Source of the DNA: Thermofilum sp. NZ13
Lineage (GTDB): Archaea; Thermoproteota; Thermoprotei; Thermofilales; Thermofilaceae
DNA: 64,000 nucleotides
Assembly: GCA_002855745.1 (NCBI GenBank)
Contig: NDWX01000003.1
Span: 1 to 64,000, forward strand
Direction of reading: 5' to 3'
Shown: positions 7,777 through 16,823 of the stretch, in pieces
Position numbering within the stretch: the stretch's first letter is position 1
How the letters are laid out: the number at the start of each line of letters is the position of its first letter
Notes under the pieces: model-generated
Told to the model about the DNA's origin: nothing
The model's database searches: none
Seen by the model: the letters and a program-made list of their open reading frames with translations, nothing else
Translations under genes and position numbers: made by a program

Positions 7777-9075
7777 TTAAAGAGATGGTAAAAAATTCTC
7801 AAGCACCTTGGCGTAGAGGAGGAAAACGAGGATGCTCGCTGACACCAGGCTCAGTGCTAGAGTAGAGGGTAAACGCTTCCCGTGTAGAGGTTCTCTGCTT
7901 CCAGCAGCTAGGGTGTACACGACTCTGAGGTAGTACGCGAAGGAGATCACGACGGAGGCTAGGAAGCCTAGCCCGAGAGCGGGACTACTCTGGAACAGCC
8001 CGACACCCATGTAAAGCTCGCTCCAGAAAGTCGGGAGTGGTGGGGCTCCGGTTAGGCCCACTGCCGCCAGCACCACTGTGAACTTCAAGACATTGTCCCT
8101 CGAGGCTGCGCCCGACAGCCTTGAGAGCGACCTCGTGCCGTAGACGGCTAAGAGAACCCCTGCAACGATGAAAAGCGAGGCCTTCAGGAGGCCGTGGGCT
8201 AGTATGTGGAGGAAAGCGTATCTTGTGGCGAGCGCGTTCCCTGTGGACCACGCGAGCAGGATGTAGTTCACGTTCGCCACGCTACTGTAGGCTAGGAGCC
8301 TTTTTAGGTCGTCCTGCCTGAGGGCCGACATGTTCCCTACCAGCGCCCCCGCCAGCGCGCGGGGCGCGATAATGGTCCTCATGAGCTGGTCTCCGCCCAC
8401 AAGCCTGTAAACGAGGACAGCCGCCGACTCTATAGCTATGCCTGACAGGACTGCGCTCGCGGTGCTGGGTGCAGTCATGTGCGCATCTGGGAGCCAGAAG
8501 TGCAGGGGGAAGAGCGCGGCTTCGACGCCGAAGCCTGCAAGCAAGAGCGTTTTCGCCAGCGGGCTTGCGGATCGGGTTGCCTCGATCGACGTGTTGCCTG
8601 TCTCCACCACTGTAAGCGCGATTCCCGCCAGCGCTAGCGCTGTTCCAGCTCCGCACAGCATTATGTACTTCAGGGCGGCTTCGGCACCCTCCTTGTCCCT
8701 ATGGTAGGCGGTGAGGGCAACGACGGAGACGCTGAGAATCTCCCAGGCGATGAAGAGCCTTATGAGGTCCGTCGAAGCCGCGAGCAGTGTGGCGGAGGAG
8801 CAGAGAGCCACTGTTAACGCGTTGTGGGCTGAAACATCCTCGCTGAGCAGGCTATAGGCCGCCAGGACTGCAACCAGCCCTATCGCCGTTGAGGTTAAGC
8901 CGATGAAGCCCGCCAGCGATCTTTCAAAGGCGGAGCAGAGAAGAAGGTAGGCCAGCACGCTGGCGGCAGCTATTGTCGATGCTACTCGTCGAGCCTCCCC
9001 GCTGATAACTCTGGTCAAGATCAGCGATAGCTCCCCTGCGAGAGTAGTGATAATAACAGTTTCTTCAAGCGTCAT
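7777..9075 (-). CDS. NuoN/HyfF-like antiporter subunit of the hydrogenase
   Basis: This is a 432-residue polytopic membrane protein of the complex I/Mrp antiporter family. It shows the conserved HFWLPDAHMTAPSTASAVLSG segment near residue 190 and LKRLLAYSSVANVNYILL near 255. It is the last gene of the hydrogenase operon and starts directly after the NuoL-like gene, whose stop is at 9076. The role is probably ion pumping driven by hydrogen evolution or uptake. It is shorter than NuoM, closer to NuoN or HyfF. The ORF ends just before the nuoA promoter. Confidence 0.88.
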   Translation of the reverse strand: MTLEETVIITTLAGELSLILTRVISGEARRVASTIAAASVLAYLLLCSAFERSLAGFIGLTSTAIGLVAVLAAYSLLSEDVSAHNALTVALCSSATLLAASTDLIRLFIAWEILSVSVVALTAYHRDKEGAEAALKYIMLCGAGTALALAGIALTVVETGNTSIEATRSASPLAKTLLLAGFGVEAALFPLHFWLPDAHMTAPSTASAVLSGIAIESAAVLVYRLVGGDQLMRTIIAPRALAGALVGNMSALRQDDLKRLLAYSSVANVNYILLAWSTGNALATRYAFLHILAHGLLKASLFIVAGVLLAVYGTRSLSRLSGAASRDNVLKFTVVLAAVGLTGAPPLPTFWSELYMGVGLFQSSPALGLGFLASVVISFAYYLRVVYTLAAGSREPLHGKRLPSTLALSLVSASILVFLLYAKVLENFLPSL

Positions 9076-10755
9076 CTACGTCACCCCCAGGACAACCATC
9101 AGAAGAACTAGGAGCAAGCCCATAAGCCACAGGGTGTTGACCGATGGGATGCCTCTCTGAAGCTTAACAGAGATACTGGAGAGGGTTCCAGTCAACCAGG
9201 AGGCGATAGCTGTGTAGGCGGCGTCAACGTAGAAGCCCCTATCGGCTATGCGTGCAATCGGCAACATCGCTTTCCTGAGACTCCATCCCTTCGCCCTGTC
9301 CCAGACGGCATAGGACAGCAGCAGGCCCGCGACGAGCGCTAGGAGCGCGAGGGGGTTTATATCGTAGAACTCCGGCTCAGCCCTGAGTAGCTTAGAGGCC
9401 TCGACGAGAACGAGGTACCCGCCGAGCGTTAAGGAGGCCAGAAGCACTATAGGTAGCAACATAGGCAGGTTGTGCTCGTGAATCCTTCGGGCACCGCAGC
9501 AACCGGAGAACAGCCTGAAGAACAGCCTGAAGATGTACATGGCTGAGAGAAGTGAAAACGTGAAGACTAGCAGATCTCCCGGTAAGCCTGGGTACTTCTC
9601 CTCGAGAGCCGTGAATATGAGCTCTTTTGTGAAGAAGCCAGGTAAGGGTGGGACACCTGCGAGGCTGAGCGCTCCGATGAGGAAGGCCACCCCCGTTATT
9701 TTCATCCCGCTGTCCCACAAGCCCCACACTTTGTCCAAGTCACGTGTTCCGACTTCGTGTATTATGAGGCCTGCGCAGAGGAAGAGCAGGGCCTTGAATA
9801 GCGAGTGGGAGACCAGGTGGAGCTGGGCGGCTGTCCACGCTCCTAGGCCGAGAGCGAGGAACATGAGTGCAAGGTGGTTAATGGTGCTGTAAGCCAGGAC
9901 TTTCTTCACGTCGGATGCTCCTAGAGCGGACAGGGCAGACAGCAAGGCGGTGATCGTTGAGAGCCACACGATCATCGAGAGCGCTACTTCGCTTGAGGCG
10001 ATGAGCGGGTAGAACCTGGAGATCAGGTAGACTCCGGCTTTAACCATTGTTGCAGCGTGTATGAGCGCGCTGACGGAGGTTGGCCCCTCCATCGCGTCGG
10101 GAAGCCACACGAAGAGCGGGAACTGGGCCGATTTGCCTACAGCGGCGAGGAGGAGCAGGAGTGCAACCAGTGTGGTCTGCCCGCCGAGCCTCGTGGAGGA
10201 CGACAGGATGGATGGAATCTGCGTTGTACCTAGAGTTGAGAGGATGATCGCCGCGGCCACTATGAAGCCGATGTCCCCGATCCTCGTGACCGTGAAGGCT
10301 TTTAGGCCAGCCCTCCTGGCCTCGGGCTTCTCCCACCAGAACGAGATCAGGAGCGCGCTGCACACGCCGACGAGCTCCCAGGACATGTAGAGGATAATGA
10401 GGTCGGTTGAGAGCACCAGTAGGCTCATCGATGCTATAAAGAAGAGCATCAGGGAGTAGTACCTCACGAACCCTGGGTCGTGCTCCATGTAGCCGAGGCT
10501 GTACACGATGATCAGCGACCCAAGGATGTTTACCACGCACAGCATCAGCTTCGACAGAGGGTCATTGTAGAGCTGGAGCCCAAGCAGTGAAGGCTGATCG
10601 GAGGAAAACACGTACAGAACCGACAGCGCGGCCGCGGCGAGCGAAGAGGCTACGCTGAGTGCTTCCACCGCCTTCCTGCTCCTACCTAGAATGGTCACGA
10701 GCGCTGACGCCGCAAACAGCTCAAATACCAGGGAGTCCGCGAGCATGCTCACCAC
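9076..10755 (-). CDS. NuoL/HyfB-like antiporter subunit of the hydrogenase
   Basis: This is a 559-residue membrane protein of the NuoL family. Motifs include YMSWELVGVCSALLISFWWE near residue 125, GKSAQFPLFVWLPDAMEGPTSVSALIHAATMVKAGVYL near 205 and DVKKVLAYSTINHLALMFL near 280. It is clearly paralogous to the truncated gene at 18-1277 and shows what that gene is missing after GVAFLIGALSLAGVPPLPGF. It overlaps the NuoK-like gene by 7 nt. The likely role is ion translocation coupled to the NiFe hydrogenase. Confidence 0.9.
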   Translation of the reverse strand: MVSMLADSLVFELFAASALVTILGRSRKAVEALSVASSLAAAALSVLYVFSSDQPSLLGLQLYNDPLSKLMLCVVNILGSLIIVYSLGYMEHDPGFVRYYSLMLFFIASMSLLVLSTDLIILYMSWELVGVCSALLISFWWEKPEARRAGLKAFTVTRIGDIGFIVAAAIILSTLGTTQIPSILSSSTRLGGQTTLVALLLLLAAVGKSAQFPLFVWLPDAMEGPTSVSALIHAATMVKAGVYLISRFYPLIASSEVALSMIVWLSTITALLSALSALGASDVKKVLAYSTINHLALMFLALGLGAWTAAQLHLVSHSLFKALLFLCAGLIIHEVGTRDLDKVWGLWDSGMKITGVAFLIGALSLAGVPPLPGFFTKELIFTALEEKYPGLPGDLLVFTFSLLSAMYIFRLFFRLFSGCCGARRIHEHNLPMLLPIVLLASLTLGGYLVLVEASKLLRAEPEFYDINPLALLALVAGLLLSYAVWDRAKGWSLRKAMLPIARIADRGFYVDAAYTAIASWLTGTLSSISVKLQRGIPSVNTLWLMGLLLVLLMVVLGVT

Positions 10756-11048
10756 CTCAGCTCGGAGACCTCCTGCGGATCGATAGTCTTGAAGCGCTCC
10801 CAGACGAGTATGATGATGGCCATGGCGAGGGCTTCGGTTGCCGCGGCTGCTGTTGCGACGAGAAGGAAAATGTCCTGAGCCGTAGCCCCGGAGTTCGCGC
10901 AGGCAAGGCTCAGGATGAGGAGCGAGCCGAGGACCATGGACTGGAGCCCCATTATCACCTTCACCATGTTTCTCGTGGCGGCTATAGCCGCGAGGCCCGC
11001 TGTTACCAGTGTGAGAGCCGTACCCACGATCACGAGCTCACCACTCAT
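10749..11048 (-). CDS. NuoK/HyfE-like subunit of the hydrogenase
   Basis: This is a 99-residue protein with three membrane helices of the NuoK/MrpC family. It has a conserved acidic residue in the third helix (AAAAATEALAMAIIILVWERF). The first-helix glutamate seen in the paralogue at 2799 is replaced by glutamine here (GLQSMVLGS). It overlaps both neighbours by a few bases, so it is translationally coupled within the hydrogenase operon. Confidence 0.85.
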   Translation of the reverse strand: MSGELVIVGTALTLVTAGLAAIAATRNMVKVIMGLQSMVLGSLLILSLACANSGATAQDIFLLVATAAAATEALAMAIIILVWERFKTIDPQEVSELRW

Positions 11049-11491
11049 TCTCCACCACCTCGGACTGTGTGAACACCCCCGAGAAGCGCAACCAGCAACA
11101 GGATTGTGAGAAGTGAGAAGTCGCGGTAGTCGGCTTCCCTCAAGACAGCTCTCCCAGCGAGGCTAGCCTGATTGCTGGAAACGAGGAGCAGCACTGCGAG
11201 CACTATGAGGAACATGAACACTAGCGCGAGCGTGTAGATCGTGTCTATCCTTGCCTTCTCCCCTGCGACTACTATAACCCAGACAGTCATCAGCGCAACG
11301 AGAGCACCAGCGTACAGCGATGCCACCAGCATTGCGGGGACCCATCCCGCCAGCTCTGAGATGGCGAAGGCCACCATTATGCTCCCGGCTGAAAGCGAAA
11401 GCAGGCTGAACGTAGTTCTCCTAGAGAAGAGCCCCCAGAGCACAAGGGCAAGGCCCAGTAGGCAGAAAACCTCTACTAGCATGCAAACCAC
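11045..11491 (-). CDS. NuoJ-like membrane subunit of the hydrogenase
   Basis: This is a 148-residue protein with five hydrophobic helices at the operon position where complex I clusters carry NuoJ. MLVASLYAGALVALMTVWVIVV near residue 65 corresponds to the HALVYVGATVM segment of the NuoJ at 3108-3614. Typical Hyc/Hyf hydrogenases often lack a clear NuoJ, so its presence makes this enzyme more complex I-like. The start Met overlaps the hycD-like gene by 16 nt. Confidence 0.75.
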   Translation of the reverse strand: MVCMLVEVFCLLGLALVLWGLFSRRTTFSLLSLSAGSIMVAFAISELAGWVPAMLVASLYAGALVALMTVWVIVVAGEKARIDTIYTLALVFMFLIVLAVLLLVSSNQASLAGRAVLREADYRDFSLLTILLLVALLGGVHTVRGGGE

Positions 11492-12447
11492 CTTAGGAGA
11501 AGAGCGAGAACCAGCTGGATAAGAGTGAGGGGGAACAGCCTACCCCAAAAGCGCCTGGCAAGCCCCACTGCCCTTATACGGCCGCTCGAGGCGCTGACCA
11601 GGGTGATTGCAATGCTCACCAGGAGGGCTTTCAGGCCGAACCACAGGAAGCCTGCATCAGGGCCTAACTCCGGGTACCCCGGCCCGAGCGGCCCGCCTAG
11701 GTAAAATGTTGTGACGAGCGAGATGCCCCAAGTCATGCTTAAGTCGCTGTACAGCCTGAGGTACGCGAGGCTTCTTCCGGAGAACTCCGTTTGCCACCCT
11801 GCTGCGATCTCCTGCTTGGCGTGAGGGAGGTCGAAGGGCCTCTTCTCCAGTTTAGCCAGGAGGGCTATTAGGGCCACCGCGAAGCCTATAGGCTGGTACA
11901 GCGCGAGGGGGCCGTGAAGGGCCTGGTAGGTCACTATGCCTTCGAGGCTTAGAGCCGAGGCCTGAACCGCTGCCGCTGCGATGCATAGGGCGAAAACGCT
12001 CTCGTACATGGAGTACTGTATGAGGAGTCTCCCGACGCCCAGGGAGGTGTATGGGGTAGTCGCGCTGTATCCGGCTAGCGCTATCGTGAACGCCGACAGC
12101 GCTAAAAGCAGGAGGACGAGGAGGACGTCTCCCTGGAAGCTCAGCGGCATGGACGTCGAGGCTACGGGGATGTACGTCATTCCGAATACGGGAATTGTAA
12201 CCGCTATGACCGGGGCCAGCTGGAACAGCAACGGGTCTGCGTTACGCGGGATAAGCTCCTCTTTTCCAAGGAGTTTCAGGAAGTCGTACACGGGCTGCAG
12301 GAGCCCCTTCGGCCCAGCGTAAAGGGGGCCTACGCGCGTCTGCACTCTTGCTGTGATTTTCCTCTCAATGTACTCGAACCAGAAAGCCATGGTCACTGAG
12401 AAAAAGAGCCCAGGGAACACCAACGCCTGAAGCAACGCCTCCAGCAC
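11476..12447 (-). CDS. hycD: NuoH/HycD-like membrane anchor of the hydrogenase
   Basis: This is a 323-residue protein with about eight helices of the NuoH/HycD family. It shows FEYIERKITARVQTRVGPLYAGPKG near residue 25 and KLEKRPFDLPHAKQEIAAGWQTEFSGR near 205, the equivalents of the anchor loops of NuoH. The start is GTG at 12447, 6 nt after the stop of the NuoA-like segment. It would hold the NiFe and FeS subunits on the inner face of the membrane. Confidence 0.92.
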   Translation of the reverse strand: MLEALLQALVFPGLFFSVTMAFWFEYIERKITARVQTRVGPLYAGPKGLLQPVYDFLKLLGKEELIPRNADPLLFQLAPVIAVTIPVFGMTYIPVASTSMPLSFQGDVLLVLLLLALSAFTIALAGYSATTPYTSLGVGRLLIQYSMYESVFALCIAAAAVQASALSLEGIVTYQALHGPLALYQPIGFAVALIALLAKLEKRPFDLPHAKQEIAAGWQTEFSGRSLAYLRLYSDLSMTWGISLVTTFYLGGPLGPGYPELGPDAGFLWFGLKALLVSIAITLVSASSGRIRAVGLARRFWGRLFPLTLIQLVLALLLRWFAC

Positions 12448-12453
12448 GGCTGA

Positions 12454-13148
12454 TCACCCCTCTCGGAGTAGGTTAAGGCCCTCCACGAGGATCGCGAGTA
12501 GGACGGTGATCGCGAGTAGGGCTACCTGCGGCTGGGGCTTCAACACAAGCATGAAGGCTACAGACTCAACGACCAAGAAGAAGAGTATGAAAGCGAAGAT
12601 GCTGGGAACGTAGTATTTTTCCCAGCGGGGGGGGCTACAGGCACACCGCCTGTGAAGGGCTCCCGCGCCTTCTCGGAGTGCACACCCCGCGGTGCCAGAG
12701 CGCCGGCTATAGCGTATACCGCTAACGCGACAAGGAAGATTGAGAGGAAGGCTACCACTGCTCCTACGCGGGGGTCAAGCGGGGTTGTGGCTAGAGCTAG
12801 TGCGGGCAACACTTCTAGAGGGGAGCCTTTAGCCATCTCAATCGCTTTCGCCGGGCAAACGTCCGCGCAGAGGCCACAGTATATGCACTTGTAGTAGTCG
12901 AACTCTGGGGCTTGCTTGTCAACCTCCTTTCCGCCGACAACCCTCTTTCCGATGCTCCTCATCATTATTGCCCCTGGCGGGCATGAGCGCGCACACAGGC
13001 CGCACCCGAGACACTTCTCTGGGTTTACCTTAGGGTAGCCGCGTGTTGCCCCGTTTCGAGCCGCGCGTGCTAAGTCTAAAGTTACGGGTTTCCCGAGGAG
13101 GCTCCTAAGCGACATCACTACAACCTTCAGAGAGCTGTTTGCCTTCAT
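12454..13148 (-). CDS. Ferredoxin-like NuoI/HycF subunit fused to a NuoA-like domain, with a frame break
   Basis: The first 90 residues carry two [4Fe-4S] motifs, CLGCGLCARSCPP and CIYCGLCADVCP. Next come a membrane helix (VGAVVAFLSIFLVALAVY) and a loop ending PFTGGVPVAPP. At that point a run of eight G on the plus strand (12627-12634) breaks the frame. As read, the protein ends at 12558 with a Ser-rich tail. With one extra base the reading continues as RWEKYYVPSIFAFILFF and a further helix to a stop at 12454, just before hycD, giving a NuoA-like domain with three helices. A homopolymer sequencing error or frameshifting is more likely than true loss. The uninterrupted ORF is 12558-13148. Confidence 0.75.
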
Positions 13149-14773
13149 ACCATCACCCTTCTTCCTCTAGTTTTCCGAACAAGATCGTCTAGCGTTAAAA
13201 CGCGCGGAGCTCCATCACCCGTGTCATATACCTGAACTCGGTCCATACAGCTGAAGCATGGGTCTATGCTCGTCACGATTAGGGGTAGGTCCGAAAGAGT
13301 TGCCCCTTCCAGTATGCTCGCCGCTAGCTGGATGTTGGGAAGCGTGGGTGTTCTAATCTTAACCCTGTATGGTGAGTGCGTGTTGTTCGAGTTGACATAG
13401 TAGAAGAGCTCTCCTCTGGGAGGCTCTGTTCTGGCGTAAGCCTCGCCTTCTGGAACAGTCCCCATGAAGTACCTCTGTGGTACAGGGTTTCCGGAGGGCA
13501 TCTTGGCCACGATTTGCCCGACTAGCCTGGCTGACTCTTCTAGCTCTTTGAGCCTTACGAGAACTAGGTTGAAGACATCACCCTTGTTGCTCGTTACAAC
13601 CTCGAAGTCCAGCTCTCCGTATGCTCCGTAGGGCTCAATCCTCCTTATATCGTAAGGGTCACCTGCCGCGCGCCTAACAGGGCCGACGGTCACGTAGCTC
13701 CTGGCCTGGTCTATATTGTAGGAGCCCACATTCCTCGTCCGTTCGATAAACTCGTCGATGCTCACAATCTCTTCAAGCACCCTGCTCACCGATTTCTCGA
13801 ACTCCGCGACCCTCTGAGCGACGCTTTTCAGCTTCTCGTCGCCGACATCCCTCCTCACCCCACCGATTGTGACGAAAGACTTGTGCACTCTGTTACCGGT
13901 CAGCTCTTCCAGTATGTCCATTATTGTCTCACGCATCCCCCAAACCCACATGAACATCGACTCGAAGCCCATCCAGTAACCCACTAGACCGAGCCACAGG
14001 GAGTGAGAGTGCATCCTCTCGAGCTCGGCTACAAGTGTGCGGAGGTAGTGCGCTCTCTTGGGGGGGTCGATCCCGAGAAGCCTCTCAACAGCCTCAACGA
14101 AAGTCCAAGCGTGGTGGGTGCTACAGATCCCGCAGACGCGTTCAAGTAAGAAGACGTCCCTGAGGAATGTTCTCGACTCTGCCGCCTTTTCGATGCCCCT
14201 GTGTACGAAGCCTATCCTGACGAAAGCCTTCTTTATCACTTCTCCCTCAACTACCAGGCTGAGGTGCTCTGGCTCCTTCAGGGCAGGGTGGTAGGGCCCA
14301 AAAGGGACGACGACGCTTTCGGGGGATAGAGGTGCCTGCATTGTAACGGCTTGAACCTCGCATGTGGTCGCCTTCGACAGGTACTCTTTTACAGTCTCTG
14401 GCTTCGTGTCCTTGAGGAGGGGTGGCGGAGCCTCTCGTGGGTAGCAGTCTGGCAGTATGAACCTGCCCTGCTCGCCTAGACCCTCGAACCTTACTCCGAA
14501 GAGATCGGAGACTTCTCGCTCGTAGAAAGCCGCTCCTGGGACTAAGGGCGAGATGTCAGGTAGGACGGGGTTAGCCTTGGGCAACTCAACTGAGAGGTGC
14601 TCAACTCTCCCAGACAGATCTCCAAGATGGTACAGGGCTTCGATGTAGTTCCCCCTGTCGACAGCTGTTATAGCTATCAGGTGAGTGTAGCCGTGAGCCA
14701 TGAAATCCCTGAGTCTCTGGCTGAGCTCGTTTGGCGTTACCCTGTGCTTTTCCTGCAGTTTAGCGCTTCCCAC
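13145..14773 (-). CDS. hycE: Group 4 [NiFe] hydrogenase large subunit with fused NuoC domain (HycE-like)
   Basis: This is a 542-residue fusion. Residues 1-160 form a NuoC/30-kDa domain (AFYEREVSDLFGVRFEG near 105). The rest is a NiFe hydrogenase catalytic subunit. Both nickel-binding motifs are present, RVCGICSTHH near residue 214 and DPCFSCMDR near 510, so this is a real hydrogenase, unlike the NuoD at 5098-6318. About 20 residues follow the second motif, a tail that could be removed by a maturation protease. The order NuoC-large subunit is that of HycE/HyfG of formate hydrogenlyase. No formate dehydrogenase gene lies in the window. Confidence 0.95.
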   Translation of the reverse strand: MGSAKLQEKHRVTPNELSQRLRDFMAHGYTHLIAITAVDRGNYIEALYHLGDLSGRVEHLSVELPKANPVLPDISPLVPGAAFYEREVSDLFGVRFEGLGEQGRFILPDCYPREAPPPLLKDTKPETVKEYLSKATTCEVQAVTMQAPLSPESVVVPFGPYHPALKEPEHLSLVVEGEVIKKAFVRIGFVHRGIEKAAESRTFLRDVFLLERVCGICSTHHAWTFVEAVERLLGIDPPKRAHYLRTLVAELERMHSHSLWLGLVGYWMGFESMFMWVWGMRETIMDILEELTGNRVHKSFVTIGGVRRDVGDEKLKSVAQRVAEFEKSVSRVLEEIVSIDEFIERTRNVGSYNIDQARSYVTVGPVRRAAGDPYDIRRIEPYGAYGELDFEVVTSNKGDVFNLVLVRLKELEESARLVGQIVAKMPSGNPVPQRYFMGTVPEGEAYARTEPPRGELFYYVNSNNTHSPYRVKIRTPTLPNIQLAASILEGATLSDLPLIVTSIDPCFSCMDRVQVYDTGDGAPRVLTLDDLVRKTRGRRVMV

Positions 14774-15182
14774 TCGTGCTCACCCCTCGGAGCCTCGACA
14801 AGTAAGAGAGAAGTGTACCAGGGTTGGCTGGGCACCCGGGGATCTTGACGTCTACGGGAACGACCTTGTCGGCGCCACCAATGACGTTGTAGCAGCTCGA
14901 GAAAATGCCGCCCGTGCACGCACAGGTCCCGAGCGCTATGACGATTTTCGGCTCAGGCCTCTGATCGTACACGGTTTTGAGGGAGCTGGCTGAGAGTGCG
15001 GTTACGGGCCCTGTCACTACCAGGACGTCAGCGTGCCTTGGGCTTGGGACTAATTGGACGCCTAGCCTTTCGAGGTCGTAGCGCGGGGTTAGGGAGGCGA
15101 CGAACTCTATGTCACAACCGTTGCAACCTCCTGAATTGAAGTGGTAAAGCCACAGACTTCTACGCCTTACACCGCTTATCAT
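14760..15182 (-). CDS. hycG: [NiFe] hydrogenase small subunit (HycG/NuoB-like)
   Basis: This FeS subunit of about 140 residues has the four cluster ligands in GGCNGCDIEF near residue 18, GTCACTGG near 80 and IPGCPANP near 115. It transfers electrons between the ferredoxin-like subunit and the NiFe site. The ATG at 15182 is preferred over TTG 15194, as it starts MISGVRRRSLWLYHFNSGG. It is the first gene of the hydrogenase operon. The 14-nt overlap with the large-subunit gene suggests coupled synthesis. AT-rich DNA upstream (15183-15240) probably holds the promoter, but no single clear TATA box stands out. Confidence 0.93.
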   Translation of the reverse strand: MISGVRRRSLWLYHFNSGGCNGCDIEFVASLTPRYDLERLGVQLVPSPRHADVLVVTGPVTALSASSLKTVYDQRPEPKIVIALGTCACTGGIFSSCYNVIGGADKVVPVDVKIPGCPANPGTLLSYLSRLRGVSTSGKR

Positions 15183-15400
15183 ATAGTCGCACAATTTACT
15201 TATCGTAAAAACTACATATCAAGCTTCATTAAACATCACGGTTATTAATTTTTTAGCTTTCTCTTTACATAAGTCAGATGGGGTATCCAGAGCTAGCAAA
15301 AACCATATATTGGACAAAGAGAGACTCACCGGTTTTCCAGTCGTTGATGAGTTTCAAAGTGTAATCTAGTTAGCTATAGGATACAGAGACTTATCATAAA

Positions 15401-15409
15401 CTATATATT
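15401..15409 (+). promoter_or_regulatory. TATA box for the AbrB-PhoU gene at 15439
   Basis: CTATATATT lies 30-38 nt upstream of the ATG at 15439, the normal archaeal spacing for a very short leader. The region 15195-15400 between the divergent hydrogenase operon and this gene is AT-rich, and I see no other gene in it. Confidence 0.55.
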
Positions 15410-15438
15410 CACGTTTTGCGAAAGAAGATTGATAGAAA

Positions 15439-16452
15439 ATGAGCATGATGAAGCTCGTCAGGAGGGTTCAGCTTACAGGCGGCTCCACGTTTATAGTCTC
15501 TATACCCAAGGAGTGGGCTGCGAGCGTTGGAATAACCAAGGGTAGCCTCGTGACGCTCACTTTGGAACATGACGGTACGATCCGCGTTATACCCAGCGTT
15601 AAGAAGCCTCAGGCAATTACTTCGGCAGAAGTTGTGGTGGCGAAGAACGCCTCTCACGGCGCTGTTTTGCGCGAAGTCATGTCGAAGTACCTCGTGGGGT
15701 ATAAAACCATCCACCTGAAGTTCTCCCACGATGACCCGGAGCTTAGGAGGAAGCTAAAGGAGGTTGCCGTCAGGAAGCTGATAGGTGCCGAGGTTCTGCA
15801 CGAGAGCTCTCACGAGATGACGATACAGGTTCTCGTCAACGTTGAGGATCTACCTATCTCGAATATAATCCTCAAGATGAAAGACACGAACAAGAGCACG
15901 CTTTACGACACGATCGATGCTCTAAGGAAAGGGGCCTCCAGCTCGCTGAGCACCGAAGAGATTTTCGCCCGCGACGACATCGTTGACAAGCTGTACCTCT
16001 ACGGTCTCAGACAGCTGAACACTGCACTCAAGGGCTACATCGGCTTAGACGAGATCGGGCTCTCAAGGCCTGAGGAGGTTTTGTCGTACGGGATGGTTTT
16101 GAAGAACCTGGAGCGCATCGGGGACCACGCGGCCAGCATCGCTACACAGGCTATGAAGATCACCAGCGAGTTCCCTGGCTTTGAGGAGATGGTATCCTAC
16201 GGTGAAAGAGTATCTGAGATGTTTGAGGAAAGCGTTAAAACGTTCCTCGAGAGAAACAAGAAGCTCGCCAACGACCTACTCGACGGCAAGGTTGAAGAAT
16301 TGAAGGAGATCGAAAAGAGGCTTTCAACGGTGTACACTATGAGCGATGCCCTCCTCCTCACCACGCTCAGGATGATTATTGGGAGCTACAGGCGTATAGC
16401 TGACTACAGCTCCGACATCCTTGAAGCGACGATAGACCTGCACGACATCTGA
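15439..16452 (+). CDS. AbrB-domain PhoU-family regulator
   Basis: This is a 337-residue protein. Residues 5-45 form a SpoVT/AbrB swapped-hairpin DNA-binding domain (LTGGSTFIVSIPKEWA, GSLVTLTLEHDGTIRV). The rest is a helical PhoU domain with the metal-binding-type stretch LKNLERIGDHAASIATQA near residue 225. Archaeal proteins of this build are thought to regulate phosphate uptake or metal homeostasis. A paralogue lies at 19008-19991 and a pst operon at 32.9 kb, which supports a phosphate role. It is divergent from the hydrogenase operon, so an effect there is possible but unproven. Confidence 0.88.
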   Translation: MSMMKLVRRVQLTGGSTFIVSIPKEWAASVGITKGSLVTLTLEHDGTIRVIPSVKKPQAITSAEVVVAKNASHGAVLREVMSKYLVGYKTIHLKFSHDDPELRRKLKEVAVRKLIGAEVLHESSHEMTIQVLVNVEDLPISNIILKMKDTNKSTLYDTIDALRKGASSSLSTEEIFARDDIVDKLYLYGLRQLNTALKGYIGLDEIGLSRPEEVLSYGMVLKNLERIGDHAASIATQAMKITSEFPGFEEMVSYGERVSEMFEESVKTFLERNKKLANDLLDGKVEELKEIEKRLSTVYTMSDALLLTTLRMIIGSYRRIADYSSDILEATIDLHDI

Positions 16453-16823
16453 ACCTAAGTGTTCCCAAAAAACTCTCGGGGTTTTGCTTCTCCTCTCCTT
16501 TTTCCAGTGTGTGGCTCTTTCAACTGCTCCTGGCGAGACACCATCTTTTCCGCTTAGTAAGTGGCTTTTGGTCCCGCTAAGGTAGTACATCGGGTTCTTT
16601 GTTATGCCCTTAGTTTGATTACGTGGAGGTGCACGTGTATTCTGCCCTATACTGAAAGTGAAATGACATTACAGTTCCTTCTGTGTGTGGATACCACGTG
16701 ACCAGCGTTAAAGCGGAACCACTATAGTTCGTATTTCCCACCGTTCATTCAGGGGAGGGGTATCCGTCGAGTTATGGTAACCCGCCCCCTGGAAAAGTAT
16801 ATATGCGTCCGTATTAGCATTTT
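16453..16823. other. Intergenic stretch with a T-rich terminator-like tract and a TATA box
   Basis: No gene was recognised here. A pyrimidine-rich run with five T at about 16497-16505 could end transcription of the AbrB-PhoU gene. Near the right end, GGAAAAGTATATATG (16791-16805) looks like a BRE/TATA element 20-30 nt upstream of the next start codon. No tRNA-like T-arm was found. Confidence 0.5.
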
